Shown: positions 1-9,374 of the stretch, piece by piece
How the letters are laid out: every line of letters starts with the position of its first letter
How positions within the stretch are numbered: the first letter of the stretch is position 1
Source: Myxococcota bacterium
GTDB taxonomy: Bacteria; Myxococcota_A; UBA9160; UBA6930
Assembly (NCBI GenBank): GCA_028285625.1
Contig: JANQOX010000015.1
Location: forward strand, 118,329 to 182,328
Direction: 5' to 3'
DNA length: 64,000 nt
The notes under the pieces: model-generated
What the model was told of the DNA's origin: nothing
Databases searched by the model: none
What the model saw: only the letters and a program-made list of their open reading frames with translations
Program-made: the position numbers and the translations under genes

Positions 1-42
1 CCGCAGGGAGGGGCGGCCCATCACGACTCCGGAGGCCTTCCC

Positions 43-1962
43 TTGCTCGCCACCATCGCGTCCTGGCAGATCGCCCTGGCCGCAGCCATCGTCAGCGCCG
101 CCATCCTCTGGATGCTGCCGCGACGCCTGCCCGACCTGATCATCCTGGGCGTGGCTTTGCTGGTGGGCGGCACGACCTGGGCCGGCGTGCGCGAGCTTCG
201 CAAGCCGCCTCCCCAAGAGGTGGTGACCCAGCGACCCGTCGAGGTCGAAGCGGCCGGCTACACGTCCTCCGATGCCTGTCAGTCGTGCCATCCCGACCAG
301 TACGGGTCGTGGGTGGACTCCTACCACCGCACCATGACGCAGGTCGTGACGCCCGAGACCCTGGCCACCGAGCTCGATGGCGTCGAGCTCGAGTCCGACG
401 GCATCCACTACCGCTTCGAGCGCGAAGGCGATGCGTACTTCGCCGTGCGTACCCAGCCGGGCCCGGGCGGCAGGCCCGTCTCCGAGCGCTTCCCCGTGAC
501 GATGAGCACGGGCTCGCATCACATGCAGATCTACTGGCTCGCGACCGGCCCCGACCGGCGGCTCGAGATCGTGCCCTTCCACTACCTGATCGGCGACGAT
601 CGTTGGGTGCCTCGCCGCGCGTCGTTCGTGACGCCGCCGGGCCGGAACGTGTTCGGCACGGACTGGAACACGGGCTGCATCCTCTGCCACGCCACCAAGG
701 GGCAGCCGCGAATCGAAGCCGGAACCGTGGATTCGCAGGCGGCCGAGTTCGGGATCGCCTGCGAGGCCTGCCACGGCGCGGGCGAAGAGCACGTGCTCGC
801 CAACCGCAATCCGCAGCGCCGCTACGAGAAGCACCTCGCAGACGATGCGGCGGACCCGACCATCGTGAACCCGGCGCGGCTCACCAAGGAGCGCAGCTCC
901 GAAGTCTGCGGGCGTTGCCACGGTTATGCCGCGGCGACGCCCGAGGCGCGCAAGACCCTCGCCTGGTCGGGCTATGACTTCGAGCCCGGTGACGATCTGT
1001 CGAAGAGCCGCAAGATCCTCCAGAAGGAGGACATCGCCGTACTCGAGCGCGCGGGCTACAAGGACGGGCGCCTCTGGCCCGACGGCGTCATCCGCGGATC
1101 GGGTCGCGAGTTCGGGGGCATCCAGATCAGCCCGTGCTTCGAGCGTGGCGAGATGAGCTGCCTTTCGTGTCACGAGATGCACCCCGGAACCGACGACCCG
1201 CGCAGCCGCAAGGAGTGGGCGAACGACCAGCTTCGCCACGATGCCGTCGGCAACGGGGCCTGTGTGAGCTGCCACCCCGCCATCGGCGCCGACGTCGCGG
1301 CGCATACGCATCACCCCGCCGAGTCGGCCGGGAGCGTCTGCTACAACTGCCACATGCCCCACACCACACTCGGGTTGATGGGGGCGATCCGCGTGCACCA
1401 GGTCATCTCGCCCTCGGCGGCGAGCGTGATCGAGACGGGCCGGCCTGGGGGCTGCACGCTCTGCCACATGGACCAGCCGCTCGGCTGGACCGCCGAGCAC
1501 CTCGAGGCCTGGTACGGACAGCCGCAGCCCGAGCTCGACGAGTCGCAGCGCACGATCTCGGCCGCGGTCGACATGGTGCTCACGGGCGACGCGGGCCAGC
1601 GCGCGATCGTCGCCTGGAGCATGGGTTGGTCGCCGGCGCAGGAGGCCTCGGGCACGGACTGGATGCCGCCCTACCTCGGACAGCTCCTCGTCGATCCCTA
1701 CCCGGTGGTCCGCTACATCGCGCACAAGTCGCTGAGTTCGATTCCGGGCTACGACGCGATCGAGTACGACTTCGTGGCCGAAGAAGGGCCCCGCGAAGCC
1801 TCGCGCATCCGCGTTCGCGAGCAGTGGTCGGCTCGACTGCTGGATCGCGGCTCGGCTCCGGCGGCGGCGGTGCTGCTCGATTCGGAGGGCGCGCTGTCCG
1901 AAGAGGTCTTTGCCCGTTTGCTGGCCGACCGCGACGATACGCCCGTGGTCGTGGTGGAATGA
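43..1962 (+). CDS. membrane-anchored octaheme cytochrome c
   Basis: Multiheme c-type cytochrome of 639 residues, expected to move electrons at the periplasmic face of the inner membrane. Eight CXXCH heme-binding motifs are visible at about residues 79, 212, 240, 289, 373, 407, 433 and 471. Two hydrophobic helices (about 5-25 and 29-49) precede the heme domain and probably anchor it. The last 150 residues carry no heme motif and look HEAT-like. The TTG start is supported by GGAGG at 31-35, seven bases upstream. The gene is followed after 3 bp by a small membrane protein and then a large membrane methyltransferase-like gene, suggesting an operon. The heme count and anchor are seen directly; the electron partner and any substrate are unknown. 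Related octaheme families include tetrathionate and hydroxylamine/nitrite enzymes, but I cannot assign one. Confidence 0.9.
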   Translation: MLATIASWQIALAAAIVSAAILWMLPRRLPDLIILGVALLVGGTTWAGVRELRKPPPQEVVTQRPVEVEAAGYTSSDACQSCHPDQYGSWVDSYHRTMTQVVTPETLATELDGVELESDGIHYRFEREGDAYFAVRTQPGPGGRPVSERFPVTMSTGSHHMQIYWLATGPDRRLEIVPFHYLIGDDRWVPRRASFVTPPGRNVFGTDWNTGCILCHATKGQPRIEAGTVDSQAAEFGIACEACHGAGEEHVLANRNPQRRYEKHLADDAADPTIVNPARLTKERSSEVCGRCHGYAAATPEARKTLAWSGYDFEPGDDLSKSRKILQKEDIAVLERAGYKDGRLWPDGVIRGSGREFGGIQISPCFERGEMSCLSCHEMHPGTDDPRSRKEWANDQLRHDAVGNGACVSCHPAIGADVAAHTHHPAESAGSVCYNCHMPHTTLGLMGAIRVHQVISPSAASVIETGRPGGCTLCHMDQPLGWTAEHLEAWYGQPQPELDESQRTISAAVDMVLTGDAGQRAIVAWSMGWSPAQEASGTDWMPPYLGQLLVDPYPVVRYIAHKSLSSIPGYDAIEYDFVAEEGPREASRIRVREQWSARLLDRGSAPAAAVLLDSEGALSEEVFARLLADRDDTPVVVVE

Positions 1963-1965
1963 CCC

Positions 1966-2418
1966 GTGAGTGAAGCGAAGCCTGCTCTCGACCTGCGCGC
2001 AGAAGCGCTCCGGCACCAGAAGCTGGGGTGGGCGGCGCTGCTGGCCTTCCTGCTGCTCGGCATGCTGCTGGAGGCGATGCACGGCTTCAAGCTCGGCTTC
2101 TATCTCGACGTGGCCAACGAGACGCGCCGCACCATGTGGACGCTCGCGCATGCCCACGGGACGCTGATCGCCCTGGTGAACGTGGCGTTCGCGTTGTCGC
2201 TGCCCCAGATCCCGATCCCCGAGGCGCGCTTCCGGTTGGCTTCGCGTTGCCTGCTGGGGGCGACCGTGCTCATGCCGGCGGGCTTCTTTCTGGGCGGGCT
2301 CGACATTCGCAGTGGCGACCCAGGCCTGGGCGTCGTGCTGGCGCCCGTGGGCGGCGCGCTCATGATCGTGGGCGTGGCCATCGTCGCCCTCGCCGCGCTC
2401 GACACGCGAGACGGCTAG
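1966..2418 (+). CDS. four-helix integral membrane protein
   Basis: A 150-residue protein with four predicted membrane helices (about 20-40, 58-79, 95-112, 119-144) and no recognisable enzyme domain. A HAHG motif (His62, His64) opens helix 2 and His39 closes helix 1. Histidines so placed could ligate a heme or metal, but that is inference. The GTG start lies 3 bp after the octaheme cytochrome stop, so translation is probably coupled. The context suggests a membrane partner of the cytochrome, such as a quinone- or heme-interacting subunit. I do not recognise the family with certainty. Confidence 0.75.
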   Translation: MSEAKPALDLRAEALRHQKLGWAALLAFLLLGMLLEAMHGFKLGFYLDVANETRRTMWTLAHAHGTLIALVNVAFALSLPQIPIPEARFRLASRCLLGATVLMPAGFFLGGLDIRSGDPGLGVVLAPVGGALMIVGVAIVALAALDTRDG

Positions 2419-2433
2419 GAGCCGCGCGGCCGC

Positions 2434-5415
2434 ATGATCCACCTGGCGGTGATGCTGTCCGGGCTCGGCGGCCTTCTGGCCGAGCTCGTCTGGGTACGTC
2501 GCTTCGGGTTGCTGCTGGGCAACACGAGCGAAGCCTCGTCGATGGTGATCGGGTTCTACCTGCTCGGCCTGGGCGTGGGCGGCTTGCTCGTCCCCATTGC
2601 CGGCCGCCGGGTGGGGCAGCCACTGCGAGCAGCCGGCGCCATCTACGTGACGGTCGCCGTGGTGCTGATGCTGCTCGACCAGGGCCTGCGGCGAATCGAG
2701 CCCATGTCGGCCTTGGCCGGGTTCTCGCTCTTGCCCGTGTTCATCGGCATCCCCACCGTCATGATGGGGCTCGCCTTCCCGCTGGTGTTCTCGGGGCTCG
2801 CGCCCGGCGGGCATCGCGTCGCCGTCGGCCTGGTGGTGGCCGCGAACCTGCTCGGGTCGCTCGTCGGCACGGCCCTCGGCGCCAACTGGTGGCTCCCCGA
2901 CTTCGGCTTCGCCACGAGCGTGGCGATTGCGGCAGGCGCCTACCTGCTGGCGGGCGGTCTGCTGCTGGTGGTGCCGGTCGCGCGCGACACCGAGCCGTCC
3001 GAAGCGGGCGAAGCGGCCAGTGGCTTCGGTGCGCCCGATCTCTCGGGGCTTGGGCCGGCCGCCGTGGCTGCGGCGCTCTCGGGCCTGCTGGTGGTGTCGC
3101 TCCAACTCTTGCTGCTGCGCCGCCTGCCCTTCTTCCTGGAAGGGTTCCAGCCCACGCTGTCGGGCGTGTTGGCCACCGTGCTGCTCGGGCTCACGCTCGG
3201 TTCTGCGATCGGGACCGGGGTGCTGGGGCGGCTGTTCGGCCCGCGTGCCATGGCGGCAGCCCTGGCGCTGGCCGTGCTCTGCATGGCGCTCGGTCTGCAG
3301 GAGCACGTGGTGCCCGCGATTGCGGCGCTGCCCATCACCACCGACCTGGGTCTCCACGCGCGCATCTGGCTCGCCGCCGCCGTGGCGGGCGGGCCCGCCT
3401 GCCTGCTGCTGGGCGCCGTGGTGCCGCTCGGCGTCTCACGTTTCGAAGACCCCGCCACGCGATCGGTCGCGGCGGGGCGCCTCTTCTTCTGGCAGGGCGT
3501 GGGTTCGATCGGGGGCTCGCTGCTGATCGGCCACGCGTTGCCGGCGCTCTGGCCCGCGGGCTTCTTCGTGGCGACGCCCATGGTCGTGGGCGTCTTCGTG
3601 CTGGTGGGTCTCGCGGGGCAGTTGCGCACCCCGGTGCTCGCCGGGGGCGTGGCGGCGGTGCTGGCAGCCGGCTTCCTGGGCATCAGTGGCCCCGGAACCC
3701 CGAGAGACCCCCAGCCGCCGCTCGAAGCGCCCACCGCCGCGCGTGGGCAGGAGCTTCGCTTTCTCGCACACGCCACCGACTCGGTGGTGACGGCGTCGGT
3801 GGCGTACGACCGCAGCCGCCACAGCATGGTGCTCTACACCAACGAGTTCCGCGCCACGGAGACCGGGCCGTTCGCCGACTACATGAAGGTGCTGGGTCAC
3901 CTGCCGTTCCTGCTGACCGAACGCCTCGACCACGTGGCCGTGATCGCGTTCGGTACCGGCACGACTGCGCGCTCGGTGGTGACCTGGCCCGAGCCCGGGT
4001 TGGTCTCGCTGGTCGAGATCTCCGAGGCCGTGATCGGCATGGCTCCGCAGTTCGACGGAGAGGGGCCGCTCGATGCGCCCGAGACGCCCGCCTTCCTCGA
4101 AGACCCGCGCACGCGGGTACACATCAACGACGGCCGGCGCTTCCTGGCCGTGCAGCCCGACGACTCGCTCGACCTGGTGACCATGGAGCCGCTGCTGCCC
4201 TACGCACCGGGCACGGCCTTCCTCTACACGGCCGACTTCTACGCCATCGCCAACCGCGTGCTGCGGCCCGGCGGGCTGCTCGTGCAGTGGGTGCCCACCC
4301 ATGCGTTGCCTCCCGCCTACTTCGACACGCTGCTCGCCACCTTCGACCGCAGCTTCGAGCACACCTCGGTCTGGTTCGTGGACGGAGCGACGCTGCTGGT
4401 GGGGTCGATGACGCCGCACCTGGCCGATCCCGAGACGTTGGCCGGGCGTCTGGCGCGCGCGCCGGAAGAGGCGCGCATTGCGCTGCACGAGGCCGGCATC
4501 GCCAACGGCGCCGACCTCGAAGTGGCGCTGCTCGGTACGCGCATCGATCAGGTGCTGAGCGATGCACCCGACCTGCGCGACGACCGTCCCTTCGTCGAAC
4601 GCGTGGGCATCTGGAAGTACGACCGCAGTCATCTGCTCTTCCATCGCCCCAACTACGAGGTGCTGCGGCGCATCGCCGAGGCTGGCACCGAGGCCGGGTG
4701 GGACCGCCGCGCCGTGCGCGAGGCGCGCATGGATCGCGTGGCCGCGGCGCACCACCTGAAGGAGGCGAGCATCGGTGCGGCCGCGCTCGAGAATTCGCGC
4801 GAAGCTGCGCGGCGGCTGGCCCACGCCCGGCGCGCGTTGCCCGAGAGCGTGTTGCTCCAGGTGGAAGAGACCCTGGCGCAGCGCTTCACCCGCGCCAACG
4901 AGATGACCACGGTCGGCCCCCTGCGCGCCGGTCGCATCGCGCGCGACCAACTGGAGCGCGACAGCGGCTCGGCCATCTTCGTGGCGTCGCGGGCGCTCGC
5001 CACGTCGGGCGATGCCCCGGTGCTCGAGCCCGAGCGCGCCTCGGCCCAGGCCGTGGCACTCGAGCCCACCTTCTTCCGCTCGCCCCCGTTCTTCCTGGAC
5101 CATCTGCCGCGTCCCGAGAGAGAGCGCAGCCCGCTCGAAGACATGGGTCACCTGCCCCAAGGCCGGGCGCTGGCCGAAGCCGCCACGGGCGACGACCCCC
5201 TGGGCGCGGCCCTGCGCGGCCCCTACCGCGTGCGCAGCGCGCGCGCGCTGATCGACGTCCTGGGCGAGCGCCCGCTGTCGCCGGAAGAGCACTGGGCCCT
5301 GCGTCCGCTGCTCGACCCCGAACTGCTGCGCCTGGCCCGGCAAGCGGTGAGCGCCCGGGGAGGCGACCCGACGACCGAGATCGATCCCCTGGTCCGCCCC
5401 GACATCGCTCCCTAG
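2434..5415 (+). CDS. giant membrane-anchored spermidine-synthase-like protein
   Basis: A 993-residue fusion. Residues 1 to about 430 are a string of hydrophobic helices like the fused MFS/spermidine-synthase family. Residues about 440-680 form a spermidine-synthase-like Rossmann domain, and about 300 mostly helical residues follow with no domain I recognise. The nucleotide-binding motif reads FGTGTT (about 503) rather than the usual glycine-rich GGGDG. The acidic position of the usual DxxDP catalytic loop aligns with MEP (about 581), so ordinary aminopropyl transfer is doubtful and a redox- or methyltransferase-like role is possible. It starts 15 bp after the small membrane gene and appears to end the cytochrome operon. 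The family assignment comes from the domain pattern; the function is unknown. Confidence 0.75.
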   Translation: MIHLAVMLSGLGGLLAELVWVRRFGLLLGNTSEASSMVIGFYLLGLGVGGLLVPIAGRRVGQPLRAAGAIYVTVAVVLMLLDQGLRRIEPMSALAGFSLLPVFIGIPTVMMGLAFPLVFSGLAPGGHRVAVGLVVAANLLGSLVGTALGANWWLPDFGFATSVAIAAGAYLLAGGLLLVVPVARDTEPSEAGEAASGFGAPDLSGLGPAAVAAALSGLLVVSLQLLLLRRLPFFLEGFQPTLSGVLATVLLGLTLGSAIGTGVLGRLFGPRAMAAALALAVLCMALGLQEHVVPAIAALPITTDLGLHARIWLAAAVAGGPACLLLGAVVPLGVSRFEDPATRSVAAGRLFFWQGVGSIGGSLLIGHALPALWPAGFFVATPMVVGVFVLVGLAGQLRTPVLAGGVAAVLAAGFLGISGPGTPRDPQPPLEAPTAARGQELRFLAHATDSVVTASVAYDRSRHSMVLYTNEFRATETGPFADYMKVLGHLPFLLTERLDHVAVIAFGTGTTARSVVTWPEPGLVSLVEISEAVIGMAPQFDGEGPLDAPETPAFLEDPRTRVHINDGRRFLAVQPDDSLDLVTMEPLLPYAPGTAFLYTADFYAIANRVLRPGGLLVQWVPTHALPPAYFDTLLATFDRSFEHTSVWFVDGATLLVGSMTPHLADPETLAGRLARAPEEARIALHEAGIANGADLEVALLGTRIDQVLSDAPDLRDDRPFVERVGIWKYDRSHLLFHRPNYEVLRRIAEAGTEAGWDRRAVREARMDRVAAAHHLKEASIGAAALENSREAARRLAHARRALPESVLLQVEETLAQRFTRANEMTTVGPLRAGRIARDQLERDSGSAIFVASRALATSGDAPVLEPERASAQAVALEPTFFRSPPFFLDHLPRPERERSPLEDMGHLPQGRALAEAATGDDPLGAALRGPYRVRSARALIDVLGERPLSPEEHWALRPLLDPELLRLARQAVSARGGDPTTEIDPLVRPDIAP

Positions 5416-5466
5416 GCCCCACCTCCTCGCGTCGCCTTCTGCGGGGCGGGTGTACTCTGGCCAGCG

Positions 5467-6426
5467 ATGCGAAAGCTGCTCATCGCGCTGGTGCTCCTGA
5501 GCTCGCTGCTCGGGCTCGCGTTCTGGAACCGGCACACGCTGATCGTGGCTGCGGTGCGTGCGTCCGGGCCGCCGGAGCTACTCGAGCCCAACGACGAGGG
5601 TCCGGGCACCCGCTGGGTGGACGACTACTTCACCGTGAAGGCGATCGATCCTCACACCTTCGCGATCGGCGAGCCGCGCTACTACCAGCAGAACTACAGC
5701 TACCTGATCCTGGGCGAGACGCGCGCCCTGCTGTTCGACGCGGGCCCGGGGGTTCGCGACATCCGCAGCGTGGTCGATTCGCTGACCGACCTGCCGGTCA
5801 CGTTCTTGCCCTCCCACTTCCACTACGACCACGTGGGCAATACGGTCGTGTTCGATCGGGTCGCCGTGGTGGACCTGCCGTACCTGCGCCGCCGGGCACC
5901 CGACGGACGATTGCTCCTGCTCGGGTCCGAGCACATGGGTTTCGCCGAGGCCTTCGATGCGCCGACCCTGGTGGTGGACGACTGGGTGGCACCGGGTGAG
6001 TCGATCGACCTCGGGGGCCGGATGCTGCGCGTGCTTCACACGCCGGGCCACAGCCTCGACTCGATCTCGCTGCTCGACGCATCGTCCGGCCAGGCGTTCA
6101 GTGGCGACTTCGTGATCCCCGGCCCGTTGTTCGCGTTCCTGCCGAATAGCGGAATGGGCGACTACCTCATGGGCGCCGAGAACGTGCTCGCTGCGGCACC
6201 CACGCACACCCGCATCTACGCCGCCCACCGCATGGCGCCGCCCGGGGTTCCCGAGGTGGGCCTCGGCGACGTCGCCGATCTCCGCGACGCCCTGGTCGAG
6301 ATCCGGGAGGGCGTGCGCGACGGGAGCGGCGCCTACCCCGTCATCTACCCCGTGAACGAGCGCATCGAGCTCTGGGCCGACCCCGCCTGGCTCCAGCGGT
6401 GGGAGCCTTCGCCGCTGGGCGACTGA
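5467..6426 (+). CDS. metallo-beta-lactamase-fold hydrolase with N-terminal signal anchor
   Basis: A 319-residue MBL-fold protein. The metal-binding signature SHFHYDH is at residues 116-122 (His117, His119, Asp121, His122). The remaining ligands fit His195 (TPGHS), Asp214 (SGDF) and His254. An N-terminal hydrophobic stretch (about 1-20) ending near RH suggests a signal anchor, which would place the enzyme in the periplasm or on the membrane. Substrates of this superfamily vary widely (thioesters, lactones, phosphodiesters, beta-lactams) and nothing here specifies one. It begins 51 bp after the preceding operon and may be transcribed separately. Confidence 0.85.
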   Translation: MRKLLIALVLLSSLLGLAFWNRHTLIVAAVRASGPPELLEPNDEGPGTRWVDDYFTVKAIDPHTFAIGEPRYYQQNYSYLILGETRALLFDAGPGVRDIRSVVDSLTDLPVTFLPSHFHYDHVGNTVVFDRVAVVDLPYLRRRAPDGRLLLLGSEHMGFAEAFDAPTLVVDDWVAPGESIDLGGRMLRVLHTPGHSLDSISLLDASSGQAFSGDFVIPGPLFAFLPNSGMGDYLMGAENVLAAAPTHTRIYAAHRMAPPGVPEVGLGDVADLRDALVEIREGVRDGSGAYPVIYPVNERIELWADPAWLQRWEPSPLGD

Positions 6427-6447
6427 AGGGGGCGAGCACCCGGGCTC

Positions 6448-6993
6448 TCAGGTCCGGGGTCTGGTCTTCTCGAAGCGAGGACCGCCGGGTACGAACCAGC
6501 CCGCCTTCTTGCGCACCATCGGGGAAGGGTCGTCGCTATGCGCGCGTTCGAGCGCGTGCAGCGCCGCGGGCTCGGTGTGCACGTACCGCGCAACCACTTC
6601 GACGGCCATGGCGCGCACGTGATAGGAGGGGTCACTCTCGAGGATCGCGACCGCCGGGGGCAACACCTCGCCCGCATGGGGCGGCTCGGTGCCTTCCTTG
6701 CAGCGATCGCACGCGATGGCGTGCAGCGTGTGGGCGCGTACGCGACCGTCCGGGTCTTCGAGCATGGCGATCAGGGCCGACCAGGACGTCTCGTCCACGA
6801 GGTGGTCGAGGGCACGCGCGCAGTGCATCCGCACCTCGGGGTGGTCGTGGTCGAGCCCCGCACGCACGGCCGGTAGGGCCTCCGGGCCGAACCCCACGAG
6901 CCGATGGAACGCCTGCTTCGCCCGCACGGGATCGGCGAGATAGCCGACCAGCCCGGCGCAATCGGCAGCGTCTACACTCGGATCGGTCGGCAT
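6448..6993 (-). CDS. HEAT-repeat protein
   Basis: A 181-residue soluble protein built from about four HEAT-like helical repeats. Examples are the segments around HPEVRMHCARAL, PDGRVRAHTLHAI and PSYHVRAMAVEVV, each with the typical Pro/Asp turn and Arg in the second helix. Such proteins are scaffolds or adaptors, as in phycobilin-lyase-like and PBS-lyase HEAT families; no catalytic residues are evident. A pair of cysteines (ACDRC) lies between repeats two and three. It converges with the MBL-fold gene with a 21-bp gap and is divergent from the DinB-like gene 54 bp away. Confidence 0.8.
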   Translation of the reverse strand: MPTDPSVDAADCAGLVGYLADPVRAKQAFHRLVGFGPEALPAVRAGLDHDHPEVRMHCARALDHLVDETSWSALIAMLEDPDGRVRAHTLHAIACDRCKEGTEPPHAGEVLPPAVAILESDPSYHVRAMAVEVVARYVHTEPAALHALERAHSDDPSPMVRKKAGWFVPGGPRFEKTRPRT

Positions 6994-7047
6994 GGCGAGA
7001 GCCTAACGAGCTACCCTACCCGCTGCTTCCGTCTCGCGAGGCTGAGC

Positions 7048-7767
7048 ATGGCGCTTCGGATCTGGCTGCACGAGGGCCACGATGGCGACCCGGGCGTGGT
7101 GGCGCTGGGTCTCGACCACCTGGGGTTCGCGACCTACGGCGAGTCCGCCGAGGCCGTGCTGGCGCGGGTGCCCGAGCGGTTCGACGACTACGCACGTTGG
7201 CGTGGCCGGGCCGGACTGCCGGTGGCGCTCGGCGATCGCACGGTCGAGGTGGTGGATGCGCGGGCGGGCGGCGAGATCGCGTTCGCCCACGACTGCGAGC
7301 CTTCCTCGCCAGCGGAGGTGTCGCTGGCCATGGCACTGCTCGCGCGCACGCGCGTCGATCTGCTGGCGCGGGTCGAACCCGCGCCGCCGGCCGCGCTGGC
7401 GTGGGACCCGCCCTACCGCCGCTTCGCCGAGTGGGCCGACTGGCGTACGATCCGCGCGAACCTCGCGCACGTGGCCAACGGCGAGACGCACTACTACCTA
7501 CGCAATCTGGGCCACGAGCCGCTCGCGCAACCCGCGCAGCCCGACGACGACTGGCGCGCCTACCTGCCGCGCATGCGGGCCGAGTGCATCGGCTTTCTCG
7601 AGACGCTCGCGGTCTCCGACGACCTGCTGCGGCACCGCACGCTCGACCTGGGCCACGGCGAGGAGACCTGGACGGTCCGCAAGGCGCTCCGTCGACTCGT
7701 CAGCCACGAGCGCATGCACACCAAGAGCATCGCGCGCATCCTGCGCGAGTACCGCGCCCGCCCGTAG
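7048..7767 (+). CDS. DinB/YfiT-like putative metal-dependent protein
   Basis: A 239-residue protein. The C-terminal 120 residues resemble the DinB/YfiT four-helix bundle, with candidate metal ligands His141/His148 (HVANGETH) and His220/His224 (SHERMH). The superfamily includes thiol S-transferases and maleylpyruvate isomerase-like enzymes using mycothiol, bacillithiol or glutathione. The N-terminal 110 residues are an additional alpha/beta region, possibly a phage-T4-HicB-like fold, that I cannot name. I chose the ATG at 7048 because an upstream in-frame extension would overlap the divergent HEAT gene and lacks family character. It ends 8 bp from the convergent rnhA. Confidence 0.7.
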   Translation: MALRIWLHEGHDGDPGVVALGLDHLGFATYGESAEAVLARVPERFDDYARWRGRAGLPVALGDRTVEVVDARAGGEIAFAHDCEPSSPAEVSLAMALLARTRVDLLARVEPAPPAALAWDPPYRRFAEWADWRTIRANLAHVANGETHYYLRNLGHEPLAQPAQPDDDWRAYLPRMRAECIGFLETLAVSDDLLRHRTLDLGHGEETWTVRKALRRLVSHERMHTKSIARILREYRARP

Positions 7768-7774
7768 GCGCCCG

Positions 7775-8269
7775 CTAGCGCTCGCGGAGGTAGGTGGTGG
7801 CGAGGGCGTCGGCGTATTCGTTCCAGCGGCTGCCGTCGTGGGCGCGGATCCACTGGAGCTTCACGCCCGGGTGCGACTGGGCGAGGGCATAGAGCTCCTT
7901 CACCAGGGCCAGGTTCGCGATGGGACCGCTCTTGCGCTTCCAGCCCCGGCGCTCCCAGCCCGCTGCCCACTGGTTGACGGTGTTCACGCAGAGCTGGCTG
8001 TCGGAGTAGACGTCGATGCGGGCGTCGGCGGGCAGCAGCTTGTAGGCCTCGATCAGGGCCTGAAGCTCCATGCGGTTGTTGGTCGTGTCCGGGTCGTGGC
8101 CGAAGCGCTCTTCGCGAATGGCGTCGTCTTCGACCCATACGAAGCCCCAGCCGCCGGGGCCGGGGTTGCCCTCGCACGAGCCGTCGGTGAATACACCCGT
8201 CTTCGGGCCGCTCGAATGGCGAGCCAACACCTCGGCCGGGGTGATGAGCGGGCCCTGTCGGTCTGCCAT
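7775..8269 (-). CDS. rnhA: ribonuclease HI
   Basis: A 164-residue RNase HI, which cleaves the RNA strand of RNA-DNA hybrids (Okazaki primers, R-loops). The DEDD catalytic set is readable: Asp29 in TDGSCEGNPGPGG, Glu68 in NRMELQAL, Asp90 in VYSDSQ and Asp154 in EYADALA. The flexible His is His144. The ATG at 8269 overlaps the stop of upstream ychF (TGATG), so the two are translationally coupled. The length is typical, with about 22 extra N-terminal residues. Confidence 0.95.
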   Translation of the reverse strand: MADRQGPLITPAEVLARHSSGPKTGVFTDGSCEGNPGPGGWGFVWVEDDAIREERFGHDPDTTNNRMELQALIEAYKLLPADARIDVYSDSQLCVNTVNQWAAGWERRGWKRKSGPIANLALVKELYALAQSHPGVKLQWIRAHDGSRWNEYADALATTYLRER

Positions 8270-9363
8270 CAGGTACCCACCCGGAAGTGCACCACGTCGC
8301 CGTCTTCGATCACGTAGTCCTTGCCCTCCACGCGCATCTTGCCCTTGGCGCGCGCCTCGGTTTCGCCGCCGCAGGCGACGTAGTCGTCGTAGGGGATCAC
8401 CTCGGCCCGGATGAAGCCGCGCTCGAAGTCGGTGTGGATCACGCCCGCTGCCACGGGGGCCGGCGCGCCGCGATCGACCGTCCAGGCGCGCACCTCTTTG
8501 GGGCCCGCGGTGAGAAAGGTGATCAGGTCGAGCAGTCGATACGCCTCGCGCACCAGGCGGTGCAGGCCCGGCTCGGCCATGCCCAGGTCGGCCAGGAAGG
8601 CCGCGCGCTCTTCGGCGTCGAGCTCGATCAGTTCGGACTCGATCTTGGCGCACACGCGGATCACGCCGGCGCCCGTGGCCTCGGCGTGTGCCTCGAGTGC
8701 AGTGGTGTGCTCGTTTCCGTCGACTGCGCCGGCCTCGTCGACGTTGGCCACGTAGAGGACGGGTTTGGCCGTGAGCAGGAAGCACTCGCGGTAGACGCGC
8801 GCCATCGTCTCGGGCACGTCGAAGCTGCGGGCCGGGTTGCCGTCGCCCACGTGGGCCAGCAGCGCCTCGAAGAACGCGGCCTCGGCCTTGTCCTCTTTCT
8901 TGCCCGCCTTGGCGGCCCGGGTGGCGCGGTCGAGCCGCTTCTCGAGCGCCTCGAGGTCGGCCAGGCCCAGCTCGGTCTCGATGGTGGCCACGTCGCGCAG
9001 CGGGTCGACGGCGCCGTCTACGTGGGTCACGTCTTCGTCTTCGAAGCAGCGCACCACGTGCAGCACCGCGGCCACCTCGCGGATGTGGCCCAGGAACTGG
9101 TTGCCCAGTCCCTCGCCCTGTGAGGCGCCTCGAACCAGGCCCGCGATGTCGGTGAGCTCGACCGTGGCCGGGATCACCTGCTTGGCGTGGACGATCGCGT
9201 CGAGCCCGTCGAGGCGCGGGTCGGGCACCGGCACCACGCCCGAGTTGGGCTCGATGGTGCAGAACGGGTAGTTCTCGGCCGCGATTCCGGCCTCGGTGAG
9301 CGCGTTGAAGAGCGTGCTCTTGCCGACGTTCGGAAGCCCGACGATGCCGCAGCGAAGCGCCAT
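8269..9363 (-). CDS. ychF: redox-regulated ATPase YchF (Obg-related)
   Basis: A 364-residue P-loop ATPase of the YchF/OLA1 family, which binds ribosomes and modulates translation under stress. It begins [17 protein letters not shown], with the G1 loop at residues 9-17. The switch region [12 protein letters not shown] follows, then a central coiled coil, and the TGS-like domain ends FHFRVG-type, here VVHFRVGT. The G4 position reads NVDE, the NxxE variant that makes YchF prefer ATP over GTP. The ATG at 9363 is favoured because the family always starts immediately before this sequence and the DNA upstream is a tandem repeat. rnhA is coupled downstream. Confidence 0.96.
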   Translation of the reverse strand: MALRCGIVGLPNVGKSTLFNALTEAGIAAENYPFCTIEPNSGVVPVPDPRLDGLDAIVHAKQVIPATVELTDIAGLVRGASQGEGLGNQFLGHIREVAAVLHVVRCFEDEDVTHVDGAVDPLRDVATIETELGLADLEALEKRLDRATRAAKAGKKEDKAEAAFFEALLAHVGDGNPARSFDVPETMARVYRECFLLTAKPVLYVANVDEAGAVDGNEHTTALEAHAEATGAGVIRVCAKIESELIELDAEERAAFLADLGMAEPGLHRLVREAYRLLDLITFLTAGPKEVRAWTVDRGAPAPVAAGVIHTDFERGFIRAEVIPYDDYVACGGETEARAKGKMRVEGKDYVIEDGDVVHFRVGT

Positions 9364-9374
9364 GGCGCGGGAGG

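Noticed and set aside
3436..5535. A 699-codon antisense frame
   Set aside because: Antisense to the spermidine-synthase-like gene and rich in His/Arg/Gln, without domain features.
2028..5999. A 1323-codon open frame on the plus strand
   Set aside because: It runs through the spermidine-synthase-like gene in another frame, with extreme Arg/Ala/Pro composition and no domain; a GC-rich shadow.
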